A stretch of 16,820 nt of DNA from DASRYH01 sp035687245 (GCA_035687245.1 DASRYH010000075.1:1-16820); one strand, 5' to 3'; counted from the stretch's first letter, positions 7,004-15,856 are shown. Notes: generated by a model not told the origin, from the sequence alone. Numbers and translations: made by a program.

Positions 7004-7735
7004 CTAGGACACCCCCATTCCGACAGTCTGCCGGTAGAGGGCGGAGAACTCGGCCTCGTCGATGTTCCCGTGCTCTTCGAAGAGCACGACCTTGCCCTTG
7101 GCCAGGATGAGTGCGTGGCTGCACAACTCGAGGCCCTTTTGCAGATCGTGGCTGACCATCACGAAGGTGTGCTGCTCGCGCACCTGAGCGATGAGCGAGT
7201 CGAGGATGTCCATCGCGTGCGGGTCGAGGCCCGAGTACGGCTCGTCGAGGAAGATGATCTCCGGCGAGTGCAGCAGGGCGCGAGCGATCGAGAGGCGCTG
7301 CAGCATACCGCGGGAGAATGCGCTCACTAGATCGAGGCGACGGTGATCGAGCTCGACGGCCGTGAGCAGCTCGCGGATGCGCTCCTTGGGGTTCTCCAGA
7401 CAGTAGATCTCGGCGAAGAACTCGAGGTTCTCTTCGGCGGTGAGATCCGGGTAGAGCAGCGGGTTGTGGCTGATGAAGCCAATGTGCTCGCGCAGCTCGA
7501 CCGAGTCATCGACGACGTTGTAGCCAAGGACCTTCGCCGTGCCGCTCGACGGGTTGCCGAGAGTGGAGAGGATCTTGAGCATCGTGGTCTTGCCGGCGCC
7601 GTTCGGTCCGAAGATCGAGAGGAACGCGCCCCTCGGCACGTCGAACGTCACGTTGGAGAGCGCTTTACGCGCGCCGAAGGTCCGGGAGAGTTCCCGGACC
7701 TCCAGAGCGAGATCGGTCGAGGTGTTCTCGGGCAT
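7004..7735 (-). CDS. ccmA: Cytochrome c biogenesis ABC transporter ATPase CcmA
   Basis: This 243-residue ABC ATPase energises the CcmABCD complex. Walker A GPNGAGKTT is at 43-51, Walker B IIFLDEP at 160-166, the D-loop SGLD at 168-171, and the switch histidine in VMVSHD. The signature is FSRGMLQR (140-147) rather than LSGGQ, and the Q-loop glutamine position is occupied by SHNPLLY; both deviations also occur among CcmA-like ATPases. It starts 5 nt after the ccmF stop and abuts ccmB. On sequence alone it could be another two-component ABC exporter ATPase; the CcmB and CcmC neighbours settle the call. Confidence 0.92.
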   Translation of the reverse strand: MPENTSTDLALEVRELSRTFGARKALSNVTFDVPRGAFLSIFGPNGAGKTTMLKILSTLGNPSSGTAKVLGYNVVDDSVELREHIGFISHNPLLYPDLTAEENLEFFAEIYCLENPKERIRELLTAVELDHRRLDLVSAFSRGMLQRLSIARALLHSPEIIFLDEPYSGLDPHAMDILDSLIAQVREQHTFVMVSHDLQKGLELCSHALILAKGKVVLFEEHGNIDEAEFSALYRQTVGMGVS

Positions 7736-7740
7736 AGCCG

Positions 7741-9864
<2,124 letters not shown>

Positions 9865-9884
9865 TGAGACTCCTGTCTTAAGGT

Positions 9885-9918
9885 CAGGTACCCCGCGTCA
9901 TTGTACGCGGGGTACCTG
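9885..9918 (-). repeat. Perfect 14-bp inverted repeat between ccmE and ccmF
   Basis: CAGGTACCCCGCGT at 9885-9898 is exactly complementary to 9905-9918, leaving a 6-nt loop. It begins 16 nt after the ccmE stop and ends 20 nt before the ccmF start. No U-tract follows on either strand, so it is not a canonical intrinsic terminator. An RNA processing, stability or partial-attenuation element that sets the ccmE:ccmF ratio is the likeliest reading, by inference. Confidence 0.75.
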
Positions 9919-9934
9919 TTGATTCCCTAGATGC

Positions 9935-10606
9935 CTACTTGGAGATTGCGACGTCGGTTGCGTCGAAGGTCTTGTCGGCGTTGAGCTTGCCGGTAAGCAC
10001 GACCGACGAGCCGTCCGTCATGCCGCTGGGTAGTGCGCCTTCGTACTTGACCGTGACGCTCACGCCCGAGCCGTCGGCCGTCTCGGCGATGACGAAGCGG
10101 GCGTCGCCACCCGGAGGCGCGATGGTGCCGGCCTTCACGAAGCCGGCGAGGCTGACCTTCTCGATTGCGACGCCGTCCTTGACGTCGGCCACAGGCATGG
10201 CGCCTTCGGCAGACTGGTACTTGGACGGGCACTTGGTGATCATCTCGTCGGCAGCGATCGTGCCGTCAGAGCCGAGGTCACCGGTGACGATTGCGACTAC
10301 CCCATCGCCGAAGGTGGACGGCACGGCGCCCTGGTAGACGACCTTGACGGTCGGGCCGGTACCGGCCTCGTCCTTCTCGTCGCGGATGGTGAAGGTCATG
10401 GGGTTGGACTTCTTGTCCCACGACGCTGCTACAACGGCGCCGCCGACCTTGACGCGTTCGCCAACGAGATCCGTTTCCTTGGAGATCTCGGCAACGGTCT
10501 TGTAGTACGCGGCGGTCTTGTTGCCACCGGCCAGAAAAATCGCGGCCACGACGATCAAGATGATCGCCGTAACACCGATCAGTCGCGTGCGGGCACGCTT
10601 GTTCAA
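9935..10606 (-). CDS. ccmE: Cytochrome c maturation haem chaperone CcmE, Cys-type, with apparent second OB-fold
   Basis: CcmE binds haem covalently outside the membrane and passes it to CcmF. The 223-residue product has a short cytosolic N-terminus, one membrane anchor (about 9-27) and an external OB-fold (about 46-125: ERVKVGGAVVA, MTFTIRDEKD, VKVVYQGAVPSTFGDG, VTGDLGSDGTI). The haem-binding position reads CPSKY (126-130), i.e. C-X3-Y rather than H-X3-Y. Residues 146-223 repeat the OB pattern (KVSLAGFVKAGTI, ARFVIAETADG, VTVKYEGALPSGMTDGSSVV, TGKLNADKTFDATDVAISK) but end before any haem motif. Standard CcmE proteins are about 150 residues. The start is TTG at 10606, nine bases after AAGGAG. 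It is the first ccm gene after a candidate promoter. Confidence 0.92.
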   Translation of the reverse strand: MNKRARTRLIGVTAIILIVVAAIFLAGGNKTAAYYKTVAEISKETDLVGERVKVGGAVVAASWDKKSNPMTFTIRDEKDEAGTGPTVKVVYQGAVPSTFGDGVVAIVTGDLGSDGTIAADEMITKCPSKYQSAEGAMPVADVKDGVAIEKVSLAGFVKAGTIAPPGGDARFVIAETADGSGVSVTVKYEGALPSGMTDGSSVVLTGKLNADKTFDATDVAISK

Positions 10607-10730
10607 CTTCGACCACTCCTTCGACGGCGGCCACTATGACCGCGCACAACAGCATCGGAGAGAGGCCCGGTGCACGCACCCGCGCGACCGGAAGAGACAC
10701 GCCTCGCTTCCCGCTTGCCTGAACACCCGA

Positions 10731-10759
10731 ATACTAGCACCGGCACACCACGTACACAA
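10731..10759 (-). promoter_or_regulatory. Candidate promoter of the ccm operon
   Basis: On the minus strand TTGTGT (10759-10754) is separated by 17 nt from TAGTAT (10736-10731), which is preceded by TGC to give an extended -10. The start would fall near 10724, leaving a leader of about 118 nt before ccmE. This is the only plausible promoter I found in the 207-nt gap between the 'quinate dehydrogenase' gene and ccmE. That gap otherwise holds no supported gene or terminator. Confidence 0.45.
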
Positions 10760-10813
10760 TCGTTAAGGTTTCCCCTTTGGGCGCCCGCGCTGACGGCTGA
10801 AGATGAGCGAAAG

Positions 10814-11797
10814 CTATGCCGAAGCGGGGGCCGGCGCGGTGACTGCCTCGGAAACGGGTTCGGGCCGCTCAGCGGGCTTGTTGTTGAGCCACTGGACGTC
10901 GGGTGTGAAGCCGGTCTGGCGCAGCAACTCGAGATAGCGTTCCGGGGCAAGCGCGGCCTTCGCATTATCGAGCGCGACCATCGTCGCTTCGATGACGTTG
11001 GTGCCGAAGCTGCGCCCTTCGAGCCGGGGCGTGCTCGTGACCAGCAGCTCGACTCCCCGGCCGCGCAGGAATTCGACGTCCTCGGGCGTCGTCGTGTTCG
11101 TGATCACCCACTTGCCGCTCATGTCCTCGGGCATGTACTCCCGCACGTACTTGTAGTCACCTGCGATGATGTCCGCCTCGCGGTACAGGTCCGCGTGCTT
11201 GGATTCGCCCTTCACCGCGGTCTCGTGGTCGGCCTCTGCCTCGTACAGCCACGAATACGGCAGTTGCACGGCGATCGGCGCCATGATGTGGATCACCCGC
11301 TCCAAGGTCGTGCGGTTCCGTAGCATGATCGGGATGCTGAGCGCGTAGAGCAGATCGCCGGCAACCACCTTGCATCCCGCGTCGTAGAACCCCTCGGTCA
11401 TGCCCCACCTGTCGACTGCGGACGTGACGAGCACGGTCTTGCCCGCCAGATCGAGCCCATGGTCTTCGTGCAGGTGCCGCACGACATCGCGCTCGACCGC
11501 GCCCTTGAGCCCCGAGCCGTCGACGATCGGCGTCTTCTGGACCGCGGCCCGGTACCGCTTCGCATCGCGGAAGTAGTAGTCGCGCTCGGCGGCTCGAAGG
11601 AACAGGTCGATACCGCCCAGTCCGAACGCGTCGACCTTGCCATCGAGCTCGCGCAGGCGGGCCTCAGCCTTGTCCATGTCGCCGTCGGTGCCTTCACGCC
11701 AGATGCGGAAGACCTCGCCGAACAGCTCGACCTCGACCTTGTGGTCGCGCTTCGACGACCCGATGCTTACGCTGACGACTTCCTTGATTGGGTCCAC
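10814..11797 (-). CDS. Conserved protein of the family often annotated 'quinate 5-dehydrogenase'; function unproven
   Basis: I recognise the family from database labels seen in thermophilic clostridia, but no characterised reaction is known to me. The 327-residue protein begins VVSVSIGSSKRDHKVEVELFG, then FGLGGIDLF (58-66) and PIVDGSGLK (90-98). A nucleotide-binding-like strand-turn GKTVLVTSAVDRWGM (119-133) follows, with GCKVVAGDLLYAL and, near the end, RSFGTNVIEA. It is soluble and has no signal peptide; the last 20 residues are a Pro/Ala-rich tail. The GTG at 11797 is only one base after GGGAG, an unfavourable distance; codon 4 (ATC) lies eight bases after it and fits the family's N-terminus as I recall it. 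The gene overlaps the HTH gene by 31 nt, so the two are surely co-expressed. Confidence 0.75.
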   Translation of the reverse strand: MDPIKEVVSVSIGSSKRDHKVEVELFGEVFRIWREGTDGDMDKAEARLRELDGKVDAFGLGGIDLFLRAAERDYYFRDAKRYRAAVQKTPIVDGSGLKGAVERDVVRHLHEDHGLDLAGKTVLVTSAVDRWGMTEGFYDAGCKVVAGDLLYALSIPIMLRNRTTLERVIHIMAPIAVQLPYSWLYEAEADHETAVKGESKHADLYREADIIAGDYKYVREYMPEDMSGKWVITNTTTPEDVEFLRGRGVELLVTSTPRLEGRSFGTNVIEATMVALDNAKAALAPERYLELLRQTGFTPDVQWLNNKPAERPEPVSEAVTAPAPASA

Positions 11798-12390
11798 CTC
11801 CCGGCAAGATCGGCCGCGTCTTTGAGCGCTTGGCCAACCCGGCCGGTGCGCCCGCGCGGTCCGCGCTGTGTGTTCATGACGGCATCGAGAATCGAACGCA
11901 GCTCGACTGCGTCCAATTCGACTGCGTGGCGAAGTGGAGACGGTCCGAGCGGGATGCCCACGATCTCTGCGCCCAGGATCTTCTCGAGTGTCTCGACGCG
12001 CCAGTTGCTCGCAGCCAACACGACGGTGTCGAACTCGCGCAGCGCGGCAAGCGTCTCGAGCAGCCGGTTGAAGACTTCGGTCGCATCCCCCGACTCGATC
12101 GACTCGCGCTCGTCTTGAGAGAGCACTAGCACGAAGTCGAGGGCGTACTCCTCGGCCAGCGCGCGAATCTCGCCGACGTTGTTCACGGGGAAGGCAACGA
12201 GTGCGACCTTCGGGCCGCGGCGTACCTCGCCGAGAGTTTCAAGGAAGCTCACGAACGAGCGCTGGACGCCGGCGTGGCGCGCAGCTTCCTCCTGCGTGGC
12301 CCCAGACTCGCGATCCTCGAGAATCGCTTCGAGCGCGTCGACCAGCTTGTCACGGCTGACGACTTTGTCGCCTATGCGGAACATTCGCAC
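11767..12390 (-). CDS. HTH transcriptional regulator with C-terminal Rossmann-like domain
   Basis: The 207-residue protein opens FRIGDKVVSRDKLVDAL. It carries an XRE-like helix-turn-helix at about 31-53 (ATQEEAARHAGVQRSFVSFLE). An alpha/beta domain follows (KVALVAFPV, ALDFVLVLSQDE, FDTVVLAASNWR, KILGAEIVGIPLG), which could bind a ligand. In other bacteria I recall a regulator of this form beside the 'quinate 5-dehydrogenase' gene, as here. The open frame extends to 12420, but a start there would lie at the predicted transcript start. The GTG at 12390 has GAGGGG eight bases upstream; ATG 12384 is the alternative. A candidate operator overlaps its promoter, suggesting autoregulation. The ligand and target genes are unknown. 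Confidence 0.78.
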   Translation of the reverse strand: MRMFRIGDKVVSRDKLVDALEAILEDRESGATQEEAARHAGVQRSFVSFLETLGEVRRGPKVALVAFPVNNVGEIRALAEEYALDFVLVLSQDERESIESGDATEVFNRLLETLAALREFDTVVLAASNWRVETLEKILGAEIVGIPLGPSPLRHAVELDAVELRSILDAVMNTQRGPRGRTGRVGQALKDAADLAGRWTQSRKSSA

Positions 12391-12410
12391 TTCGCGCACC
12401 CCTCGCGGCG

Positions 12411-12430
12411 GTGTACACAACTTCGTACAC
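12411..12430 (-). promoter_or_regulatory. Candidate autoregulatory operator of the HTH gene
   Basis: GTGTAC-N8-GTACAC forms a 20-bp inverted repeat. It covers the expected transcription start of the -10 element at 12439-12434, the right place for repressor binding. Binding by the adjacent HTH protein is inferred from position only. Confidence 0.4.
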
Positions 12431-12433
12431 GGC

Positions 12434-12439
12434 AGTATA
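12434..12439 (-). promoter_or_regulatory. Candidate -10 for the HTH gene
   Basis: TATACT on the minus strand, in the 105-nt gap after coaX, is a 5/6 -10 match. The start would be near 12427, giving a leader of about 37 nt to the GTG. No clear -35 is visible. Confidence 0.4.
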
Positions 12440-12495
12440 CGCCGAAGGGAACGCGCCAGCGGTTGCCGAAGGGGTGGCTGCGTGTCGCGCGGGCT

Positions 12496-13257
12496 CTACT
12501 GGTTGAGGTCGCGAATCATACGCAGGCCGGTGAGCGTGAGATCGACATCCACATCCGAGATGACCTCGCAAAGCGGCGCCATCGACGGCGCGAGCCCACC
12601 GGTGGCCACCACAGGGGTCTCTGTGCCCAGCTCCGACCAGACCCTGCGCACGAGCCCGTCGACCATCGCGGCCTCGCCCAGCAACAGGCCGGCCTGCACG
12701 CTCGCACGGGTGTTGGTGCCAATCGCCTTCGGCGGCGCCTCGAGGTCGACCTTCGACAGGCGGGCGGCCTTGGTGAAGAGCGCTTCCGCGCTCGTCTCGA
12801 CTCCCGGCGCGATCGCACCGCCAAGATAGGCGCCGTCGTCGGAGATGACGTCGATGGTGGTCGCGGTGCCGAAGTCAACGATGATCACCGGCCCGCCGAA
12901 CGCAGCGTAGGCAGCCACGCCGTTGACGATGCGATCAGCACCGACCTCGTGCGGGTTGTCGTAGCGAATCGGCATACCGGTCTTGAGCCCCGGACCCACG
13001 ACCAGAATCTCGACACCGGCCACTTCGGCGACGCTCTCCCACGCGGCCGTCAGGCGCGGTACGACCGAGCTCAGGATCAGGCTCGTGACTTCGCCCCACG
13101 ACAGCGTGCCTAGAGCGAGCAGGCCGCCCACCTTCACACGAAGTTCGTCGGCGGTGAGCGACGCGTTGGAGGAGATTCGCCAGTGGCCGGCGAGGCGGTC
13201 GCCTTCGAACAGACCTATGACGGTCTGGGTGTTTCCCACGTCTACGGCAAGCAGCAC
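12496..13257 (-). CDS. coaX: Type III pantothenate kinase
   Basis: CoaX phosphorylates pantothenate in the first step of coenzyme A synthesis and, unlike type I kinases, is not inhibited by CoA. The 253-residue product is of normal length. It shows the ASKHA-fold phosphate-binding start LLAVDVGNTQT with Asp6, the substrate loop NPHEVGADRIVNG (101-113) with Asp108, VDFGTATTIDV with Asp128, GGAIAPGVETSAEALF, and ATGGLAPSM near the end. The GTG at 13257 has GAGGGAG about 8 nt upstream; the frame remains open to 13362, but that stretch is not CoaX-like. It stands alone: divergent from the two-component genes, and separated by a promoter-bearing gap from the HTH gene downstream. Confidence 0.95.
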   Translation of the reverse strand: MLLAVDVGNTQTVIGLFEGDRLAGHWRISSNASLTADELRVKVGGLLALGTLSWGEVTSLILSSVVPRLTAAWESVAEVAGVEILVVGPGLKTGMPIRYDNPHEVGADRIVNGVAAYAAFGGPVIIVDFGTATTIDVISDDGAYLGGAIAPGVETSAEALFTKAARLSKVDLEAPPKAIGTNTRASVQAGLLLGEAAMVDGLVRRVWSELGTETPVVATGGLAPSMAPLCEVISDVDVDLTLTGLRMIRDLNQ

Positions 13258-13329
13258 AGGCGTTCTCCCTCGCACCAAGCGGCGGATGACAGCACGTTGA
13301 CGGCACGGCAGGTGAAGACCGTAGCCGGT

Positions 13330-13337
13330 GCTATCAT
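13330..13337 (+). promoter_or_regulatory. Candidate extended -10 for the two-component operon
   Basis: TGCTATCAT (13329-13337) is an extended -10 about 80 nt before the response regulator's ATG. No good -35 lies 16-18 nt upstream; TTGACG at 13297 is too far away (29 nt). The start would fall near 13344, so an imperfect hairpin at 13341-13362 would lie at the mRNA's 5' end. Confidence 0.35.
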
Positions 13338-13340
13338 CGT

Positions 13341-13362
13341 TTGCGGCCCCCTTTGGCGGCAA
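13341..13362 (+). repeat. Imperfect inverted repeat in the coaX / response-regulator gap
   Basis: TTGCGGCC at 13341-13348 pairs with GGCGGCAA at 13355-13362 in seven of eight positions, around a 6-nt loop. No U-tract follows. It could be a 5'-UTR hairpin or a protein site shared by the two divergent genes. Confidence 0.4.
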
Positions 13363-13416
13363 GCCCTGGGTACACCATGGGCCTTCTGACCTGCATTTAT
13401 CGAGTACGGGGAGAGT

Positions 13417-14124
13417 ATGAACGAGACTCCAGCCCGCATCCTCGTCGTCGACGACGAGCCCTCTATCACCGAATTCGTGAGCTACAACCTTCGCAAAGAA
13501 GGCTGGGAAGTCGACGTCGCCGCTACCGGCGACGAGGCTCTTGAGCTCGCCGCAAAGAACGACTTCGACCTCGTGGTGCTCGATGTCATGCTGCCCGGCA
13601 TGGACGGCTACGAGGTCTGCCGCCGCCTGCGCGCAACCTCGCGGGTGCCGGTGCTGTTCTTGTCCGCGCGCGACACCGAGCTCGACAAAGTCGTGGGCCT
13701 CGAGATCGGCGGCGACGACTACTTGGCGAAGCCCTTCGGCGTTCGTGAGCTAACCGCTCGTGTGAAGGCGCTGCTGCGCCGCGCGATTCCGGACAACCGT
13801 GAGGGCTCGATCGCTGGCGAGCGCATGGACGTCTCTGGCGTGGTACTCGATGAGGCGGCGCACGAAGCGACCACCTCCGACGGCGGACTGATCGATCTCA
13901 CTCCGCGCGAGTTCGAACTGCTCGCATGCCTGATGCGCCACGCCGGCAAGGTACTCTCGCGCGACCAGCTCCTGCGCGAGGCGTGGGACTGGGAGTACGT
14001 CGTGGAGACCAAGACGGTGGACACGCACGTCAAGCGCCTGCGCGACAAGCTCGAGGCCGCAGGCGTCGATCCCAACCTCGTCGAGACCGTACGCGGCTAC
14101 GGCTACCGCTTCCGGGCGAACTAG
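13417..14124 (+). CDS. OmpR/PhoB-family response regulator
   Basis: This 235-residue two-domain DNA-binding response regulator has a receiver domain (about 5-122) with the acidic pair Asp12-Asp13, phosphoacceptor Asp56 in VLDVMLPGMDG, Ser83 and Lys105 (LAKPF). The C-terminal winged helix (about 135-233) includes LIDLTPREFELLACLMRH, the recognition-helix region KTVDTHVKRLRDKL, and the closing VETVRGYGYRF. The ATG at 13417 follows GGGGAG closely. Its stop TAG directly abuts the ATG of the histidine kinase, so the pair is translationally coupled. No neighbouring transporter or effector gene reveals the stimulus; the gene is divergent from coaX. Confidence 0.95.
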   Translation: MNETPARILVVDDEPSITEFVSYNLRKEGWEVDVAATGDEALELAAKNDFDLVVLDVMLPGMDGYEVCRRLRATSRVPVLFLSARDTELDKVVGLEIGGDDYLAKPFGVRELTARVKALLRRAIPDNREGSIAGERMDVSGVVLDEAAHEATTSDGGLIDLTPREFELLACLMRHAGKVLSRDQLLREAWDWEYVVETKTVDTHVKRLRDKLEAAGVDPNLVETVRGYGYRFRAN

Positions 14125-15174
14125 ATGAAGGGCACGCTTCGCCAGCGCATCGCGCTGCTGGTGCTGGGCGCGGCCGTCTTCGGTGCCGTGGTCGCGAGCG
14201 TGGTCATGGTCGTGCCAAGCTTCTCGCGTCCGGCTGCGTTGCAGGCTGTCGCCTTCGTCCTTCTCGTGCCCGCGATCGTATCCGCCTTGCTCGCGGCGCT
14301 GGTCTCGCAGTGGATTGCTCGCCGCTTCGCCTCACCCGTGGAGCGCCTCGCAGCTACGACGTCTTCGTTCGCGGCCGGCGACTACACGCAGCGCGCTCGC
14401 ACCGATGGACCGCGCGAAGTCCGCCTCATCGCTCAGTCGTTCAATCGCATGGCTGCCGACTTCTCCACCGCCATCGACGAACTGAATTCGGAGGAGACTC
14501 GCAAGACGCAGTTCGTCTCAGACGTGAGTCATGAGCTGCGTACGCCTCTGACGGCCATCCGCGGCGCAGCTGAAACGCTGCTCGACGGCGGCGTCGGCCC
14601 CGATGACCAGGAGCGTTTCCTCTCGACGATCGCCGCAGAGGCCGAGCGCCTCACGCGGCTGGCCAACGACCTGCTCGCGCTTCAGCGCATCGAAGGCGCC
14701 ACCGGCGAGCTGCCCTTCCGCAGTATGGATCTCAGAGAGGCCGCTGAGCGCGCGGTTGCGATGCTCGAACCGCTCATAGAGGATCGCGGCGTGACCGTCG
14801 AGGTTCGCGGCAGCGCGCCGCGCGTACTGGGCGACGTGGACCGGCTACAGCAGGTGGTTGCCAACCTGGTGGACAACGCCAGCCGAATGGTGGGCGACGG
14901 CGGCCATGTCTGGGTCGAATTCAGCTCTGACGCCGGCTACTCCGTGATGGCCGTGCGCGACGACGGTCCCGGCATCCCCGAGCGGGACCTGCCTCACCTG
15001 TTCGACCGCTTCTACCGCGCCGATACGAGCCGAACGCGTACGAGCGGCGGGTCGGGGCTGGGGCTTGCAATCGTGCGCGCCATCGTCGGCGCCCACTCCG
15101 GCACGATCGAGGCCGAGAACCTTCCCGAGCGCGGCGCGCGCCTTATCGTGAAGCTGCCTTCGCTTCCCGAGTAG
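14125..15174 (+). CDS. Sensor histidine kinase, cognate of the adjacent regulator
   Basis: The 349-residue kinase has two membrane segments (about 9-30 and 41-62) with only about ten residues outside. A HAMP linker (about 63-115) and the HisKA dimerisation helix follow, with phosphorylated His136 in SHELRTPL. The ATP-binding domain has the N box NLVDNAS (Asn251), G1 DDGPGIP (279-285), LFDRFYRAD and G2 GGSGLGL (308-314). With almost no extracellular domain it probably senses the membrane, an internal signal or a partner protein rather than a soluble external ligand. It begins immediately after the regulator's stop and ends 5 bp from the convergent bioY stop, with no obvious terminator in that gap. 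Confidence 0.95.
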   Translation: MKGTLRQRIALLVLGAAVFGAVVASVVMVVPSFSRPAALQAVAFVLLVPAIVSALLAALVSQWIARRFASPVERLAATTSSFAAGDYTQRARTDGPREVRLIAQSFNRMAADFSTAIDELNSEETRKTQFVSDVSHELRTPLTAIRGAAETLLDGGVGPDDQERFLSTIAAEAERLTRLANDLLALQRIEGATGELPFRSMDLREAAERAVAMLEPLIEDRGVTVEVRGSAPRVLGDVDRLQQVVANLVDNASRMVGDGGHVWVEFSSDAGYSVMAVRDDGPGIPERDLPHLFDRFYRADTSRTRTSGGSGLGLAIVRAIVGAHSGTIEAENLPERGARLIVKLPSLPE

Positions 15175-15179
15175 GGCTC

Positions 15180-15734
15180 CTAGGCGCGCAGCCCCCGCCG
15201 CACTGCAGAGGCGACCAAGACGGCCGCCGCAGCCTTCGCCAGATCCGGACCCACGAATGGCACGACACCCGCGACAACGGCCTGCGCCGCCGACATGTGC
15301 AGCACCAGTGCCAGCTGCACGGTACCGACGACGTAGATGACGGCGATGGCGAGTGCGGCCGCCACCACATCGGCGACGAGCTGTGACCCCCTCAGCTCCC
15401 ACAGACCCCGCACACTGGCCGCGATCACGGCGGCAACCAAGAAGCCCATCAAGTAGCCGCCGGTAGGACCGGCGATCACTCCGAGGCCACCCTTGGCTCC
15501 AGCGAAGACAGGCAGTCCTGCCGCGCCCATCACGAGGTAGAGCGCAATCGAAGCACCAGCCCACACCGGCTCGAGCAGCAGGGCCGCCAGCACCACGACG
15601 AACACCTGAAGCGTGACCGGCACCGCGCCGATGGGCAGCGTGATCCAAGCAGATGCCGCGATGAGCGCGGTCACCAGCGCCGCAGCGACCAGCTGTCGTG
15701 TGCGAGCGGGTCTGCCAGTCAGTTTAGCCTGCAT
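15180..15734 (-). CDS. bioY: Biotin transporter substrate-binding subunit BioY
   Basis: BioY is the S-component that captures biotin for an ECF-type transporter; the shared ATPase and T-component genes are not in this window. The 184-residue product has about six membrane spans with the family's features: LPIGAVPVTLQVFVVVLAAL, YLVMGAAGLPVFAG, GPTGGYLMGFLVAA and PFVGPDLAKAAAAV. The ATG at 15734 has GGAGG seven bases upstream. The frame is open to 16208, but that part only shadows birA. Its start region is covered by a BirA operator, so it should be repressed when biotin is plentiful. Confidence 0.94.
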   Translation of the reverse strand: MQAKLTGRPARTRQLVAAALVTALIAASAWITLPIGAVPVTLQVFVVVLAALLLEPVWAGASIALYLVMGAAGLPVFAGAKGGLGVIAGPTGGYLMGFLVAAVIAASVRGLWELRGSQLVADVVAAALAIAVIYVVGTVQLALVLHMSAAQAVVAGVVPFVGPDLAKAAAAVLVASAVRRGLRA

Positions 15735-15743
15735 GTTCTGCCT

Positions 15744-15774
15744 CCGTAAACCTTCCATTGTAATTGGTTTACGG
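15744..15774 (-). promoter_or_regulatory. BirA operator (biotin box) controlling bioY
   Basis: CCGTAAACC-N13-GGTTTACGG is a perfect 9-bp inverted repeat. Its core GTAAACC...GGTTTAC matches the established BirA-binding consensus (TTGTAAACC - spacer of about 14-15 - GGTTTACAA). On the minus strand the spacer contains TACAAT (15762-15757), a 5/6 -10 match, and the downstream half-site runs into the bioY ribosome binding site (CGGAGG). Bound BirA would therefore block both elements. BirA, encoded just upstream, has the N-terminal HTH needed. Confidence 0.88.
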
Positions 15775-15856
15775 TAGGCGAGCCCCCTCCACCCGTCAAG
15801 AAATGAAGCGGGGCGGGATGACTCCCCCGACCCACTGGGTAGATGGTGAACGGTCG

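Noticed and set aside
9885..9918. Intrinsic terminator after ccmE
   Set aside because: The stem is strong, but neither strand has the following U-tract, and ccmF continues on the same strand with its own ribosome binding site.
10603..10700. Small hydrophobic peptide frame upstream of and overlapping the ccmE start
   Set aside because: It runs out of frame into ccmE, has no supporting ribosome binding site or similarity, and the stretch is better read as the ccm leader.
15175..15179. Bidirectional terminator between the histidine kinase and bioY
   Set aside because: The stops are only 5 bp apart and no inverted repeat with T-tracts is visible there.
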